Shown here in pieces: positions 1 through 11,147 of a stretch of 64,000 bases of DNA. Location: positions 17,292,698 to 17,356,697 of the forward strand of contig OZ037765.1 of NCBI GenBank assembly GCA_964035545.1. The letters run 5' to 3'. Position 1 is the first letter of the stretch; each line of letters begins with the position of its first letter. The translations under genes and the position numbers were made by a program. A model generated the notes under the pieces. That model had not been told where the DNA came from. It did no database searches and was given only the letters and a program-made list of their open reading frames with translations. This DNA is from Bugula neritina. Lineage: Eukaryota; Bryozoa; Gymnolaemata; Cheilostomatida; Bugulidae.

Positions 1-1078
1 GTTTACTAAAACAATTTAGCACGGCTATCAAAATTAACCCAAATCAAGGTGAAACCATTAACACTAGCTGTTCAGTAAGTCTCAGTAGACTCTAATAGTT
101 ACCATGTCCAGAATATTGAATTATTCACATTTCAAGTTACTGTGTAACCTTTAAAGAATTGTCTTACCCTGTGAAGAATCCAAGAGTTGTGAAGATATTC
201 ACAGCCAAGAAGTGTTTGTAAAATGTAAGATTTAATGTTAGCTGGTGTCAATATAATCGATTTATCTCTTATAATAATCTAAAACAATAAAAAAATTAGC
301 AAAACAACAGCATTGAAAAACAAGGTTTCTAATCAGTTGCAAGTATAAAGATGTGTGAACTACAACTTTTTGATAATAACCAATGTGTAACATCTTGGAT
401 GTTTGCAGCTGTCAAACTTTAGATAATAAAAAAATTCACTATCAATGAGCTGCTTACTAGAACCGCTAAAGTGCAGTGGCAGAAAAATTTTAATAACCCA
501 AGCTCTTAGATTTTCCTAATAAATTTTAATTTGGGGAATGGGTCTTTTGCTCCATTTCTAACTTAGAACACAGGCGTTTTTCCATTTCTAAATTACTGTA
601 CCTACCTCACTAGGATTTTCTTTAATTTATCTAAGACTTGAAAGTTAACTAGAATTGTAACTATTAGTTTGTCTAAAAATTAAGTCTAGGCATTTCTCTG
701 TGCATTTCCAATTAATAATATAATCAAGAAGTTATTAGACTTCGTGATGATTCAAATTCCATAAAATATCAGAAATGAGTAATTTCATAGTTTAAATAGC
801 CTTGCATACTTCTTACCAAATGATGCAGAATGTGGCTACCAGAATGGCTTATTGCTTACATTGAAAAGGCAACTCCAATTATTTAGTTTGTAGATGTACA
901 CAATAATTATAATTATTTTTATTATTGAAATACATTCAGTTGTTCTACTGATTTAATAATTGTAGCTTTAAAGATGAAGAAGTTTTTTTTAAATAAATTA
1001 AAATAAAGGTTTTACTCATGGTTCAAATCTAACAACTAGATAGTAATTGCTATGATATCACTACTTTATCAACTTTAC
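1..1078. other. CDK7 intron sequence
   Basis: AT-rich sequence downstream of the last visible CDK7 exon on the minus strand. No segment matches the next expected kinase region, so this is most likely one long intron continuing past the window edge. No repeat or other gene was recognised. Confidence 0.5.
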
Positions 1079-2537
1079 CTCCAGATCTGTGTCCATGAAA
1101 TCCATCACCAGGCTGACATTAGACTTTTGACCAAAAACATTTCTTAGCTAAAAACATAAATTGAAATGTTAATATACAAGCCTGATTTGTATGCAACACT
1201 AATACACACTTTCCCACATGATGACTAACTATACAGTCTACATACTGCAAATGTAATTCAGAACTAAGCAAATATTAGTGAGTCAAAAACATTTACAATG
1301 CTTATAATGCAGGTTTGGGATTTTTTAAAACTAATTCTATAAAAAATTTATCTAACAAAATGATTAGAAGGTGAGTGAGCAGCACTCCCAACAACAACGC
1401 AGAATAATCTGTAGTGCATTATACTATAACAGTGAATGATGCCAGCCTAACAAAACCAATAAACTTTCTTGTTGGCTACCAAACATTTACAATAATTGCT
1501 TCTAATAGACATGTTTGGATAAGTTGAAAACTAAACCTCAAAAAAATATAAAATAATTATTGTTAAATTTTTTAGTTAGTCAAAAAGATATTAATTTTAC
1601 AATTAAGCCTAAGAATTTTACACATATCAATCAGCGTTGTTATCATACTAAGGAAAAAAATGTTTATCTTATGCTACGGTCATAGAAATAATTTTTATTA
1701 TGACTTGGTGTTTGTGAGAGCTAAATGTTTCATTATGTTTACGGGCTAAAACTTGTTTTCAGCATTACAACATAACTTTGGAATTGCCTTCTCTGTATTT
1801 ATGTATTGCATTTCCAACAGCAATAAAAATAAATTTACACACACAATTTGGCTACAATTGTTAGAAAGCCCATTCAATGCTAAAACAAAACATACGCTAA
1901 TGATGTTAGGGTGTTGGAGCTCTTGCAGTAGTTTAATTTCTCTGAGTGCAGTTCTGTTTATCCCATCGGCTGCTTCTGATTGCCTTCCTAACTTGATCTA
2001 GAAAATTTCAATTACAACCTACACTTTACAAAACTTGTAATTACACCATAGAAAAACCTTAAACGAGTACATTAACAGCACATCAACTGTAACACAGTAG
2101 TTACCTTTTTAACTGCAACTATGGCATCATTATCTTCCAAATCCTTAGCTTTGTAAACTGTAGCAAACTGTAATAAAGAATCAGCTGATAAAACTATGGT
2201 AAAAGTTCAATGTAAAACTATATAAAAGTCAGCATAATTATAAGAGTTATTGGTGATTAAAAACAATGCTGTTCACTAAATTTAATACACAATGCTTAGG
2301 TAAACAACTATTAAAAAAATAACAAGCAAAGAGTCTTGTCACCATAGAAATAATTTTTTCATCACTATCTTCGAACACTAGAACATTTTCATCAGGTAGA
2401 CATTCTACATGTAGATAGTTTCAAAATTCAAATTGGATAAAAACTCTTTTTAGAGTATATAGTTAAAAAATTCAAACCTGGCCTTCTCCAAGAAATTCTA
2501 TTTTCTCATATCTCTTGTTAGACTGACTAGATTCCAT
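1079..2537 (-). CDS. CDK7: CDK7 kinase, N-terminal four coding exons (partial)
   Basis: Cyclin-dependent kinase 7, the catalytic subunit of the CDK-activating kinase and of TFIIH, which phosphorylates other CDKs and the RNA polymerase II tail in the nucleus. Coding exons on the minus strand are 2478-2537, 2105-2167, 1896-1997 and 1079-1147, of 20, 21, 34 and 23 codons, all phase 0 with GT..AG borders. The start is the ATG at 2537, two bases after a TTTTCAG acceptor, so a 5' UTR exon lies upstream. Visible kinase features are the glycine loop [11 protein letters not shown] (residues 17-27), the VAVK lysine near residue 40, the CDK7-type C-helix [12 protein letters not shown], and the segment ending FMDTDLE. 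The rest of the kinase (HRD, DFG, T-loop) lies beyond the left edge; I found no further exon in 1-1078. Family assignment is by recognition of conserved CDK7 motifs. Confidence 0.92.
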
Positions 2538-2539
2538 TT

Positions 2540-3726
2540 CTGAAAACAAAGAGTGAAAATATTTGGAAATAGATGGTTGCTAAAATTGAGATATTCTTTT
2601 GAATTAAAACTTAAAACATAAAAAAACCAACAATGAATTTTGAGTACTCTTTTATTCAATTTAAACTTAATTTCTACTCTTGGCAATTGTGTTTAAAAGA
2701 TGTACACAGACACAGTATCATTTAAAGGTATCATTAGAATATCTTGACAGATTTTTCAGTAATCAATTTAGTGTAGATGCAAAAGTTAATGATTAGGAAC
2801 TTCCTTCAAGTATGGGGACTTATAGACACCAGGTAAGTATAGTATATAGTTAGGAAACATACAAAGTAATAGAGGTTTTGAGTCAATTTAAATAATTGTG
2901 TTACAAACTTGAGTGAGGAGGTAATTAAAAAGTTTAGAACTAACTCATACTCAACAAGGTATATGCTCTATAAATGGCATGCATTTTAATTAAACCATTT
3001 ACACATTAGCCAAAGTTAAAAGACATTGGTCAGTAAAGTACAAATTGTTATATGTGAGGTTAGATGCCTGTTGCAGGATCAATTTTGCATTAAATATAGC
3101 CAACACTTTACATGACATAAATTCTGCTGATGAAACGATGAAAAAAATGTCAAAAGTTGGTGCTTGGGCCAATGACAAAAGATTGAAAAATTGATAGTTC
3201 AAAACTGATACTGGAGATAAAAAAGGGTTAGCGGAAAACAGTTAAATCATATAGTGCCTATTCAAAATCATCTTTTGTAACCCTATAATAAAGTTGTATA
3301 ATTATTTGGATATAAATAAACCCAACACAAATGAAGAAATAATAAATGTTCAGTCTAGCCACATATCACATGTGAAGATGTCGACACCAACAGTTTTACT
3401 GTAAAATGAAATGAGAGACATATTTCACTGTTAGCGTTTTTAGACCTCATTGATATTTAGTTTAATATCCATATTAATATGTGGTTCTGGTTCAAACTGA
3501 TACTCAATAAACTGTCTTTGTATATTGTATAGGTTGCAACATCAAAATAATAAAGTTTTTTTTATTTAGTTGTCCAGTTCTAATATTGTAAACATAAGAC
3601 TAAGCATTGCAACTATGAGTTATTCCATTAATGAAATGACCTCATCCCTTTAGCTGTTAGCCTGATGTATAGCTATAGCTATCACTATAAATATAAGTGT
3701 AATTATGAACATAAACCTAGCCTAAC
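2540..3726. other. Upstream region of CDK7, no gene seen
   Basis: AT-rich DNA on the 5' side of CDK7. It should contain the 5' UTR exon and promoter of that gene, but no TATA box, CCAAT box or clear first exon could be picked out. Short open frames here lack recognisable similarity or splice signals. Confidence 0.4.
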
Positions 3727-3736
3727 CGTAACCAGT

Positions 3737-5729
3737 GGGAGAATATGGACATACTGGTAAAAAAAGTGCTAATACGAATATTTTGTTTAGAGAGAGAGAG
3801 AGTCAGGCAAACTAAGCTTTTATTGCTGCAACATGTTGTTCATTTATATGCTAGAAGATTTTATCATGGAAGTAAATAGTTTTTTATGTGCAACACATTT
3901 TGTAATTTGAGCAGGCGGTCCATTTTTCCCTTTGCGATGGGGTAATATGGACATCGGAAACAACAGGTATATTCACTTATTTAAAACGTTCAGTTGGACA
4001 TTTCTGATGGTTTTATTTAAATTAAGCAACAATCTAATTGTACCCATAACATATTATTGCAAACTAGTACCTATATTATTCAAAATGGTGTATATTTATA
4101 TATTAAGATTGTAGTCGTCTTCTGGTCTTTGGCCGACTTTCAATGATAGAAGTAGAAGGCTGCTGGTCACCCACAGCGTCATTTGGTTTCTGGGAAGTTG
4201 CTGTCAATATAGTCGACTTTTGGCGTCTTCTTTTAATGGCATTGACACTTCGGGGTGAAGCTTTTGGCAGAGGTGGAAGTGGCATAGAGTTTGCATGCAT
4301 CTCTGCAGAGCTGCTTAGCCGATTTGTGACACTGCATGACATAAAATTATCAGCTTCAAAAACTTCGCTATTAAAAGGATATATTTCTGTTGCCAGAAAA
4401 CCTTTTGCAATGTTTGTTGGTGACATTGCTTTCATGTATGCTTTGCCACTACATTCTGCAACATTATACATGGAGAATGTCTTTCCAGGGTTTGACAGCA
4501 TCCAACCATCAAGAAATGTGTTATAATATTTTTAAATGAACTAAAACACTAACATCTAGTGGTTGTAATTTATGGCTACAATACGAGGGAATGTAATGGT
4601 GGTTATGTTATTATATTTTGCTAATTCTATAGTTTCCAAAGTGGCGTGGCTGGCATGGTTGTCTAGGAGCAGTAGCTTTGGTTTTTCTGCCGTACCACTG
4701 AAATGACTGATAAAATGTTTTAATACTTGAGGAAACAGCTCATTAGTCATTCAGCCACTAGGGTTTGCAAATCCCTTCAATCTAGTTGGAGCTCTGACCA
4801 TTATGTTATTCTTAAAGTTCACTCTAGGGAAAATATATGCGGGAGAGAAACTTTGACCTGATGCAATCACACAGGTTATGGTTATGGTCATTTCACGGTT
4901 AGCACTTGTCACTTGTCCCAGCTGTTTAACGCCTTTTTGGGTTAAAACCCTTTGAGTTCGCTGAACAGTTGAATTTGAAGTTTCATCTAAATTGTATATG
5001 CTGTCAGGAGTAAACTTGTAGACTTAAGGACATGTTCCAAGTTAGTGAAAACTTCTGAAACTGTCGTTCTGTTGAAAGCAGATGCTCTGCCTAGACTGGT
5101 CGTTTCTGGAGTTCGAAGATTCACCGCACCATTACACTTTCTGAAGCCTTCTAGCCAATCTTTGCCTGCTATTTTCTCTGCATGCCAAGATTCAGGAATT
5201 GTTTCTTTTAGTAAATTGATAGCGTAGCTATATGCTAGCTAGCTCTTTTTTTTTGTAAACCTAGCCCATGAAACATTTTAGAAAAATCTATGATATATTC
5301 TGCCAGCTTTGATTCCTCTCCTGCCGTTAACACTGCCTTCCGACCTAGTGCTGACTTTTTTATTTTTCCACTTTGAGCTTCCTACCTAAGAAAAGTTGTG
5401 CGTGGAATCCCATATTTGGCAACAGATCCACGATGGCTGAGTTCTCTTTTAATGTATTTAAAGCTGTCTGAAGCTGTGTTGCAGTAAATTTGGATCTCTC
5501 AATTTTTCGTTAATAATTTCTTGGCATTTTTGTTTTAAACCCTTCGAAACAGAGTAAATACATGCAGGTTTCATCATGAAATAATACTTTTTTAATGTTT
5601 TAAATTGTGTTGATTTCTACATTTAATGACTTAGAAATGTATAATAACCTGTCAGATAGAACATTTAGAGTTGGGGTAATATTGACCACTGGTCCATATT
5701 ACCCCACTTGAAGTGGTCCATTTTACCCC
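3737..5729 (-). mobile_element. Degenerate pogo-type DNA transposon, copy 1
   Basis: A decayed pogo/Tigger-class element. Imperfect inverted ends are seen: GGGAGAATATGGACATACT at 3737-3755 against the reverse complement of 5712-5729 (GGGGTAAAATGGACCACT), about 14 of 19 bases alike. The right end holds two further copies of the ATGGACC / ATATTACCCC motif (5670-5705), and a related one lies at 3938-3955. The target duplication was not resolved (TA is expected for the family). The element carries one broken transposase gene on the minus strand. It abuts the gag remnant of the next element, but no gag sequence was found on its left side, so it was not shown to be inserted in that element. Confidence 0.6.
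4103..5540 (-). pseudogene. Broken pogo/Tigger-like DDE transposase
   Basis: Remnant of a transposase of the CENP-B/pogo class, which would cut and paste its element. Reading the minus strand, fragments appear in family order: a helix-turn-helix (psq-like) piece near 5540-5400, a piece with DWLEGF and LRTPE (about 5260-5050), a catalytic piece with NLDET (about 4990), a piece with LLLLDNHASH (4556-4750; second catalytic Asp), and a C-terminal piece with GFLATEIYPFN followed by a Ser/Pro/Lys-rich tail ending at 4103. Fragments are in different frames or separated by stops, for example TGA just before 4750, so no intact protein is encoded. The C-terminal block aligns by eye with the same block of the transposase at 14.0-14.2 kb but is clearly diverged, implying a separate, older family member. 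Confidence 0.75.
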
Positions 5730-5854
5730 TTTAGCTATAAAAGGAGAAAATTTAAAACTTTCAAAAGTTTCAAATATTGTCTTCTCCAGCTTATGCATAT
5801 TACTTTCACACATTCTGAATTGCTGTTGTGGAAAATGTTAAACTTATGAGATGA

Positions 5855-6720
5855 TATACAGCAAAGGAGCCCACGCTAGCGATTAGTTACAAGAGTCTTC
5901 GAGAGAGGTTATGCAAGGAGTTTGTTGACTTAAGCAAACTAGTGTGGAATATAAAAATGGGAAAGAAGAGTGTACTAGAATATTATGGCGAATTTATGGA
6001 AGTTGCAAACACCCAATGGCCTGACCTCTCCCTTGAACATAATGATAGCGTGCTAGTATCTGCTTTTATTATTGGTCTACGACCAGGATTGAAGAGCAAC
6101 CTCCTTTCTAAAAACCCCACAACTGTAGAAAGTGCTAGGAAACTTGCACTTAAACAAGAAAATGTAGAACATCAGATGGGAGATGACACCCAGAGAATAG
6201 TGGCAACGGTCAACTTATCTGACTCAGTTGAAAAGCTAGAAAAAGAGGTAGAATGGTTGAAAACTTTAGTGAACAGCCAACCTAAAGAGCAACGGCAGCC
6301 CCAATACCAACAGCACCAACAACAGAGTCAAGGGTTTTGAATGAGAAATGTCAGAGGTAGAAGTGGTGGATGGAGAGGAATAACAAACCGGGGAAGAGGA
6401 CGAGGTGGATACTTCAACCAGGGGAAGCCTCAACCCTACTACCAATCTTCTCCCTTTGAATGAGAAATGTCAGAGGTAGAAGTGGTGGATGGAGAGGAAT
6501 AACAAACCGGGGAAGAGGACGAGGTGGATACTTCAACCAGGGGAAGCCTCAACCCTACTACCAATCTTCTCCCCGGTACCCTCATCCACCACCACAACTT
6601 CCTTCCTGCCCACCTCAACCACCCTCTCACCAGCAACCACAATGTAATCAGTGCTCTGGTCAACAGAGCAAAACCAAAGATTACAGTGGGACGCGACCCA
6701 TCAATGCGATTGAGAGCCTA
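5855..6720 (+). pseudogene. Retroelement Gag remnant (capsid, RGG region, degenerate zinc knuckle)
   Basis: The open frame from about 5855 to 6340 looks like a retrotransposon capsid: SYKSLRERL, then YYGEFMEVANT and FIIGLRPG, followed by a Gln-rich tail. It ends at TGA 6338-6340. After the stop comes an Arg/Gly-rich segment (RGRGRGG), typical of nucleic-acid binding, that is present twice because 6336-6454 is repeated as 6455-6573. Since 119 is not a multiple of three, the second copy is in another frame. At residues 62-75 of the 6460-7785 frame there is CNQC...S...Y with exact CCHC zinc-knuckle spacing but His replaced by Ser and the last Cys by Tyr. The 5' end of gag is missing. Confidence 0.7.
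6336..6573 (+). repeat. 119-bp tandem duplication in gag
   Basis: Two adjacent copies, 6336-6454 and 6455-6573, both beginning TTTGAATGAGAAATG and covering the Arg/Gly-rich part of gag. They look identical by eye. The duplication shifts the frame and brings a second stop (6458-6460). Confidence 0.9.
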
Positions 6721-6879
6721 GAGGGTGATAAATTTGCCGAGGCACTTCTGACTCAGCCTCCTCGAGATAAGATAACTGATGAATCAGTGAATTCAATTCA
6801 AACCTTTCCAAATGAATTCCTCTCTGACAGGAAACCCAGAGGAAAAAGAAGCAGCGAACGGGGGACTGGTTTGTCAACA

Positions 6880-8987
6880 ATACAAACCTACATGTTGGCA
6901 CTAGTGGCAATGTGTATGCTGAGCAGTAGAACCGCAGCCACTGCACCAGTAAAAGGCACAGCTTTCCTGGGACCAGTGTTGGCCAGTCAGAGTCTCACCA
7001 GCATATTATCTGTGTTAGTGTTGACAACAGTAGTGAATGCATTGTCCAACACGCCGGTTTTTAACACTACACAGAAGGCACAGCCACAGTATGCCAGGTA
7101 TCCTTTGGTGTATAGTTCCAGTGAAGTGAGGCGACCATCTATTTATCAATTGAATCATGACTTCCAATGTGATCCGACTCCAAGACCCAATAGTACTCAT
7201 GTGCCAACCCCTGTGAAGGCTATGGTTTACAGAAAAAATGTAGCGGAATGGCGTACAGCAGCATACCAATGCACTAAAATGCTGTACACCATCTCCACAC
7301 AGATATCACTTTTTACGGACGTGAAAACTAAGAAGGAATCTCACCGGTCACTGCCAGTTAGCCGCAGCAAATGTGAAGATATGGTACTAGAGAAAAGATG
7401 CAATGAAGGTGCCCTATCTGGAAGTGATAGTGTATACACTACAAAAAACAAAGCTGCAAGATTAGCTTATGTTTGGTGCTGCAAGTGGATTGACTTTGAA
7501 GTGAAACAATGCAGTTATATTACAGCTTCGGTATACAAGACATTTGAGAAAAGTTCTTTTGAAAGCACCGCAGGCGACGTTTCTCATTGCAACTCATACT
7601 CTGATGGCTACTGCAAACTCAGAGATCAATCTATGCTGATATGGGAAACAGAACGAGAAGCTAATTGTCCATACAAAAAGTGGTATGAAGTTGAAGGAAG
7701 TTTCCTTGATGGCTATTTTGTTAGTAATCAAGAAGACTTGACTAACATTCCGCAAGAACTCCTTTGGAAATATTACCACTTGTGACGGCAAGTCCGGCAC
7801 AATGTCGGACCAAGGTTTGCTTGTCGTTTTTAATACTTCAGACCTGTTCAACACCACTCTAACGCAACATGTTGAAAATGCTCCTGGATTAGAATGGGAC
7901 AGCAGGGATCGTTTGAGTTCAGCATAGGCTGTAATTGACGTTACAGCTCAGTCCCTAGAAGTACAGATTCTTGGAATCGAATCGAAACTGTATTGGACAT
8001 CTTATCAATATACCTGTAAAAACATAGTTCAAGTCCTCAAAACCGTAGCCCTACTCGCAGAGCAGCATGCGACGAGTACAGCCAGATACTTACTAGGGGT
8101 AAGCAATATCCGTCCGAGTCTGGTCCTGGGTTTCTGAAGATTTACCCATGTGCGGAAATAAAAAGCTACAAAATGCTCCCTATGCCAGAGAATAACTGCA
8201 CCATGTTTATTCCAGTAGAATTGGACTTAGTGGGGAAACGCACACTGGTTTCATAGATCCAATGGGTAACATTATTCACACACAAAGTGCACAAGCACCA
8301 TACACGTCCAAATCAGCAATTGCATTCCAGATGAACGATGAATTGTTTTGGTACAACCAAGATGGTAACGTAGAAAAGGTTAATCTTGGAGAAGACCTGA
8401 ATTTACCTGGAATTTCTCTAGGTGTACACCCTCTTAAAATCCATGAAAAAATCTACAGCCGTGCCCATCACCTAAGTTGGCCTGACCTGTCAGCACACTC
8501 TGACTTGAATGAATTGCTGACTACTTTGTCAAGACAGAAACAAGTTTTAGAAGCGATGGGAATTCAGTCCAACAGACATGTTTCCTTTAAAAACAATGTC
8601 GTTGAGTTGAAAGAGAACTTGATAGGAAACTCTTGGTTTGCTTTCCTGTTTGGAGGACATGTGGTGAGTGCATTCGAATTGTGGACTTTGATATCCAACT
8701 GTTTAGTCACCATATTGTCAGTTGCATTGCTAGGTATTTTCCTATATAATCGATGTTGCCAGCGAATGAGAAATATTGTAGCAGCTATTGACATTGAGGA
8801 CACAGAGGACACATCTGACAAGGATGTTGAGGCAGGAGAACAGGATGGGCTCCTGGACGCTTCCGATCAGACTAGCTTCACAGAATTTGTAGATATGGTA
8901 GAGATGGACACTAGACCAACACCTAGTGCTCCTTCGCCTGCATATTCAATTCAGCAATATCGCCCCCTCTATCTGAAACTGCAATGA
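6880..8987 (+). pseudogene. Env-like surface glycoprotein remnant, upstream of pol
   Basis: A glycoprotein-like coding region in two main open pieces (to 7785, and 8262-8987), with stops and frameshifts between them. Starting near 6889 there is a short hydrophobic, signal-like segment, then a second hydrophobic stretch, then a Cys-rich ectodomain with N-x-T/S sites (for example NTT and NST) and several Cys pairs (WCCKW, SHCN, GYCK). The second piece ends with a membrane segment (NCLVTILSVALLGIFLY), a basic/Cys stop-transfer RCCQR, and an acidic cytoplasmic tail containing PSAP. This layout is that of a type I viral fusion glycoprotein, but I could not assign it to a named env family. It is in the same open frame as the gag zinc-knuckle remnant upstream. 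It is broken and cannot make an intact protein. Confidence 0.6.
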
Positions 8988-8991
8988 CTAG
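8985..8991 (+). promoter_or_regulatory. Candidate stop-readthrough signal UGA CUA G between env and protease
   Basis: The stop of the env-like frame is TGA at 8985-8987, followed directly by CTAG. The protease frame continues in the same phase with no intervening stop up to the TAA near 9223. UGA-CUA-G is an established leaky-termination context in animal mRNAs and some RNA viruses, so readthrough could have linked the two products. This is inferred from context only. Confidence 0.45.
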
Positions 8992-9676
8992 AAGCTGACA
9001 CACCCAGTACTAGTAGCCGTATTGAAATAGTAGCAGGAATAAATGGTAGTCAATGTAGGAGTGCATTAATTGATGTCAAAATAGCAGGAAAGCCGTATCA
9101 AGCATTAGCTGATGCCGGGGCTACGGTGACATTGATGCGCTCTGACATTGCTAAAAGATTGAGTTTACCGTTATATTCAGGTACCTTGACTCAAAAGGGG
9201 TTAACAGCTCTAAACTTCATATAATAGGACGCAAGGCTGCTGAGATTACAATTGGATCAAAAGTGTTTAAGCAGTGTTTTCATGTAGCTGAAGATTTTGG
9301 CCATGAGGTACTGCTTGGAACTGATTTTCTTAGCGAACTGAGTGATGTCATCTACAATTTTGCAAAAGGAGAAGTAGTGGTACTTACAGAGGTAAAAGAT
9401 ACAGAAAAGGATGGAGTATTTATGACGAAAGGTCACATGTCTAATAAACCAAAACCCTTACTGATAGGCAGAGCATTGAGCAAGTCAAAGGAAAAGAGAA
9501 TGCCGACACCTATCATTAATACAGGAGGTGAAACTCTGAAAATACAAGTGAACACTGTAACAGGAGAAGCTTCGGAAGTAGATGAAGACGAGATATTGAT
9601 GACCAATATCAGTGAAACAAAGCCTGGACCAAAACGTGATCTTGGAAAACCCTCGATCAAAGCAAGACTATCTTGA
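8988..9676 (+). pseudogene. Retroelement aspartic protease remnant
   Basis: Retropepsin-like domain. The active-site loop reads A-DAGA-TVTLM with D-A-G-A at 9111-9122, where D-T/S-G-A is expected; the second conserved block VLLGTDFL lies at about 9309-9332 in a different frame. A TAA TAG pair near 9223 and the frame change separate them. A Lys-rich linker with IINTGGETLKI follows (9480-9545) up to the TGA at 9674. It would have processed the polyprotein. The Ala in the active-site triplet may be decay or a family variant. Confidence 0.7.
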
Positions 9677-11147
9677 ACGATGATGAAATGAACCAGCTTA
9701 GAAATCTTGTCAACAAGTTTTCTGATATCGTCGGGGAGGGCATATCAGAGCTCGGCCGAACAGATATAGTACAACACATTATTGAGACAAAACCTGGAAC
9801 TTTCCCTATAAGAAGTCGTCCCTACAACATACCAGTTGGATTGAGAGCTGAAGTCAAGAAACAAATTGACAATCTAGAACAGGGATTGATTGAGATGTCT
9901 TCTGGACACTGGTCATCTCCGATAGTGCTAGTGAAAAAGAAAGATGGCTCATACCGATTTTGTGTCGACTACCGCAAATTAAACGGCGTAACTGAGAAGC
10001 AGTCTTTGTGTTTGTTTTCGATCGCGAATGCTATGGAGATAATGCATGGAAAAAAATATTTTAGCACTATAGATCTCTGCTCCGGATTCTTTCAGATTGG
10101 GCTGCATGAAGATTCACAAGAAAAATCTTCTTTTATTACTCCATGGGGCTCATATAAATGGAAGGTAATGCTACAGGGCGCGCATCTGGTAGTCCAAGCA
10201 CTTTTGCCAGACTATCAATGGCAATTATGGCAGATCTAATCAGCGCTGGTTCTAGTGTTGTGTACTTAGATGACTAGTTACTGGCGCCTGAAGACTTTGA
10301 CTCTCAAATTCGGCTGATACGTACCGTGTTCAAGAGACTACACTTTGCCGGACTAAAATTTAGACTGACAAAGAGCCACTTTTTCCAAAAGGAAGTTGTC
10401 TATCTGGGACATGTCATTACTCAGGATGGTATTACAGTGGCACCCCACAACGTTGAGAAAATTCAAAAGTTCCCTCAACCAACAAACAAAACTGGAGTAA
10501 GGAGATTGCTAGGACTTTTTGGATTCTACAGAAGTTTCGTAAAAGGGTATAGTCAGCTTGTCAAGCCATTGACAAGGCTGACAGCTGACGACACAAAGTT
10601 TGAATGGGATAGTGTCTGTGAAGAAGCCGTGAAAAAGCTCAAGGACATCATAACATTGGCACCCATCTTAGTATTCCCGGATTTCAGTTCTACTTTTACA
10701 TTGACAACTGATGCATCTTCAACCGCGATAGGAGCCGTACTCTCACAAAAGAAAGAAGAGGGAAAGCAACACCCAGTGTCTTTTTATAGCAGAACACTGA
10801 CAACAGCAGAAAAGAAATGGGAGCCATGTGAGCAAGAACTTTATGCCATACTCTGCTCTGTTAAACAATACCGTGGGTACCTCATGAACACCTATTTCTA
10901 CATACAGACAGACATGTCTTGCCTCTACTTACTGAAGACTGCTAACCTTTCTGGCCGCCTTGCCAGATGGGTAGCACAACTATCCGACTATGACTTTACA
11001 GTAATTCATACTCCAGGAAAAGAAAATGTTGTCGCAGATGCATTATCACGTGCAGAGTTTATAAATATGGTATCTGGAGACCGAGGAAAATCGGCAGATG
11101 AATTTGCAACAATCCAAAGATTTTTACCTAGGACCAATTCTGCTCTA
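9673..11147 (+). pseudogene. Reverse transcriptase-RNase H remnant (Ty3/Gypsy type)
   Basis: The RT copied element RNA into DNA. Motifs in order: RSRPYNIP, HWSSPIVLVKKKDGSYRFCVDYRKLN (read in part), FSTIDLCSGFFQI and FITPWGSYKW in the first piece (9673-10239); then, after a frame change, SVVYLDD with the catalytic YLDD at 10263-10274, immediately followed by an in-frame TAG (10275-10277); then FLGHVITQDG-like VYLGHVITQDG, RRLLGLFGFYRSFV and FEWDSVCE. RNase H follows: LTTDASSTAIGAVLSQ (first Asp), CEQELYAIL (Glu), and the hallmark HTPGKENVVADALSR near 11010-11055. At least one frameshift and one stop disable it. The domain order and DALSR ending are typical of Ty3/Gypsy pol. Confidence 0.85.

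Noticed and set aside
1753-2001. Plus-strand open frame of 82 codons
   Set aside because: It is the antisense shadow of CDK7 exon 3 on the minus strand.
3781-3802. GA microsatellite as a regulatory GAGA site
   Set aside because: Very short and with no nearby promoter.
4143-4526. Plus-strand open frame of 127 codons
   Set aside because: Antisense shadow of the pogo-type transposase C terminus.
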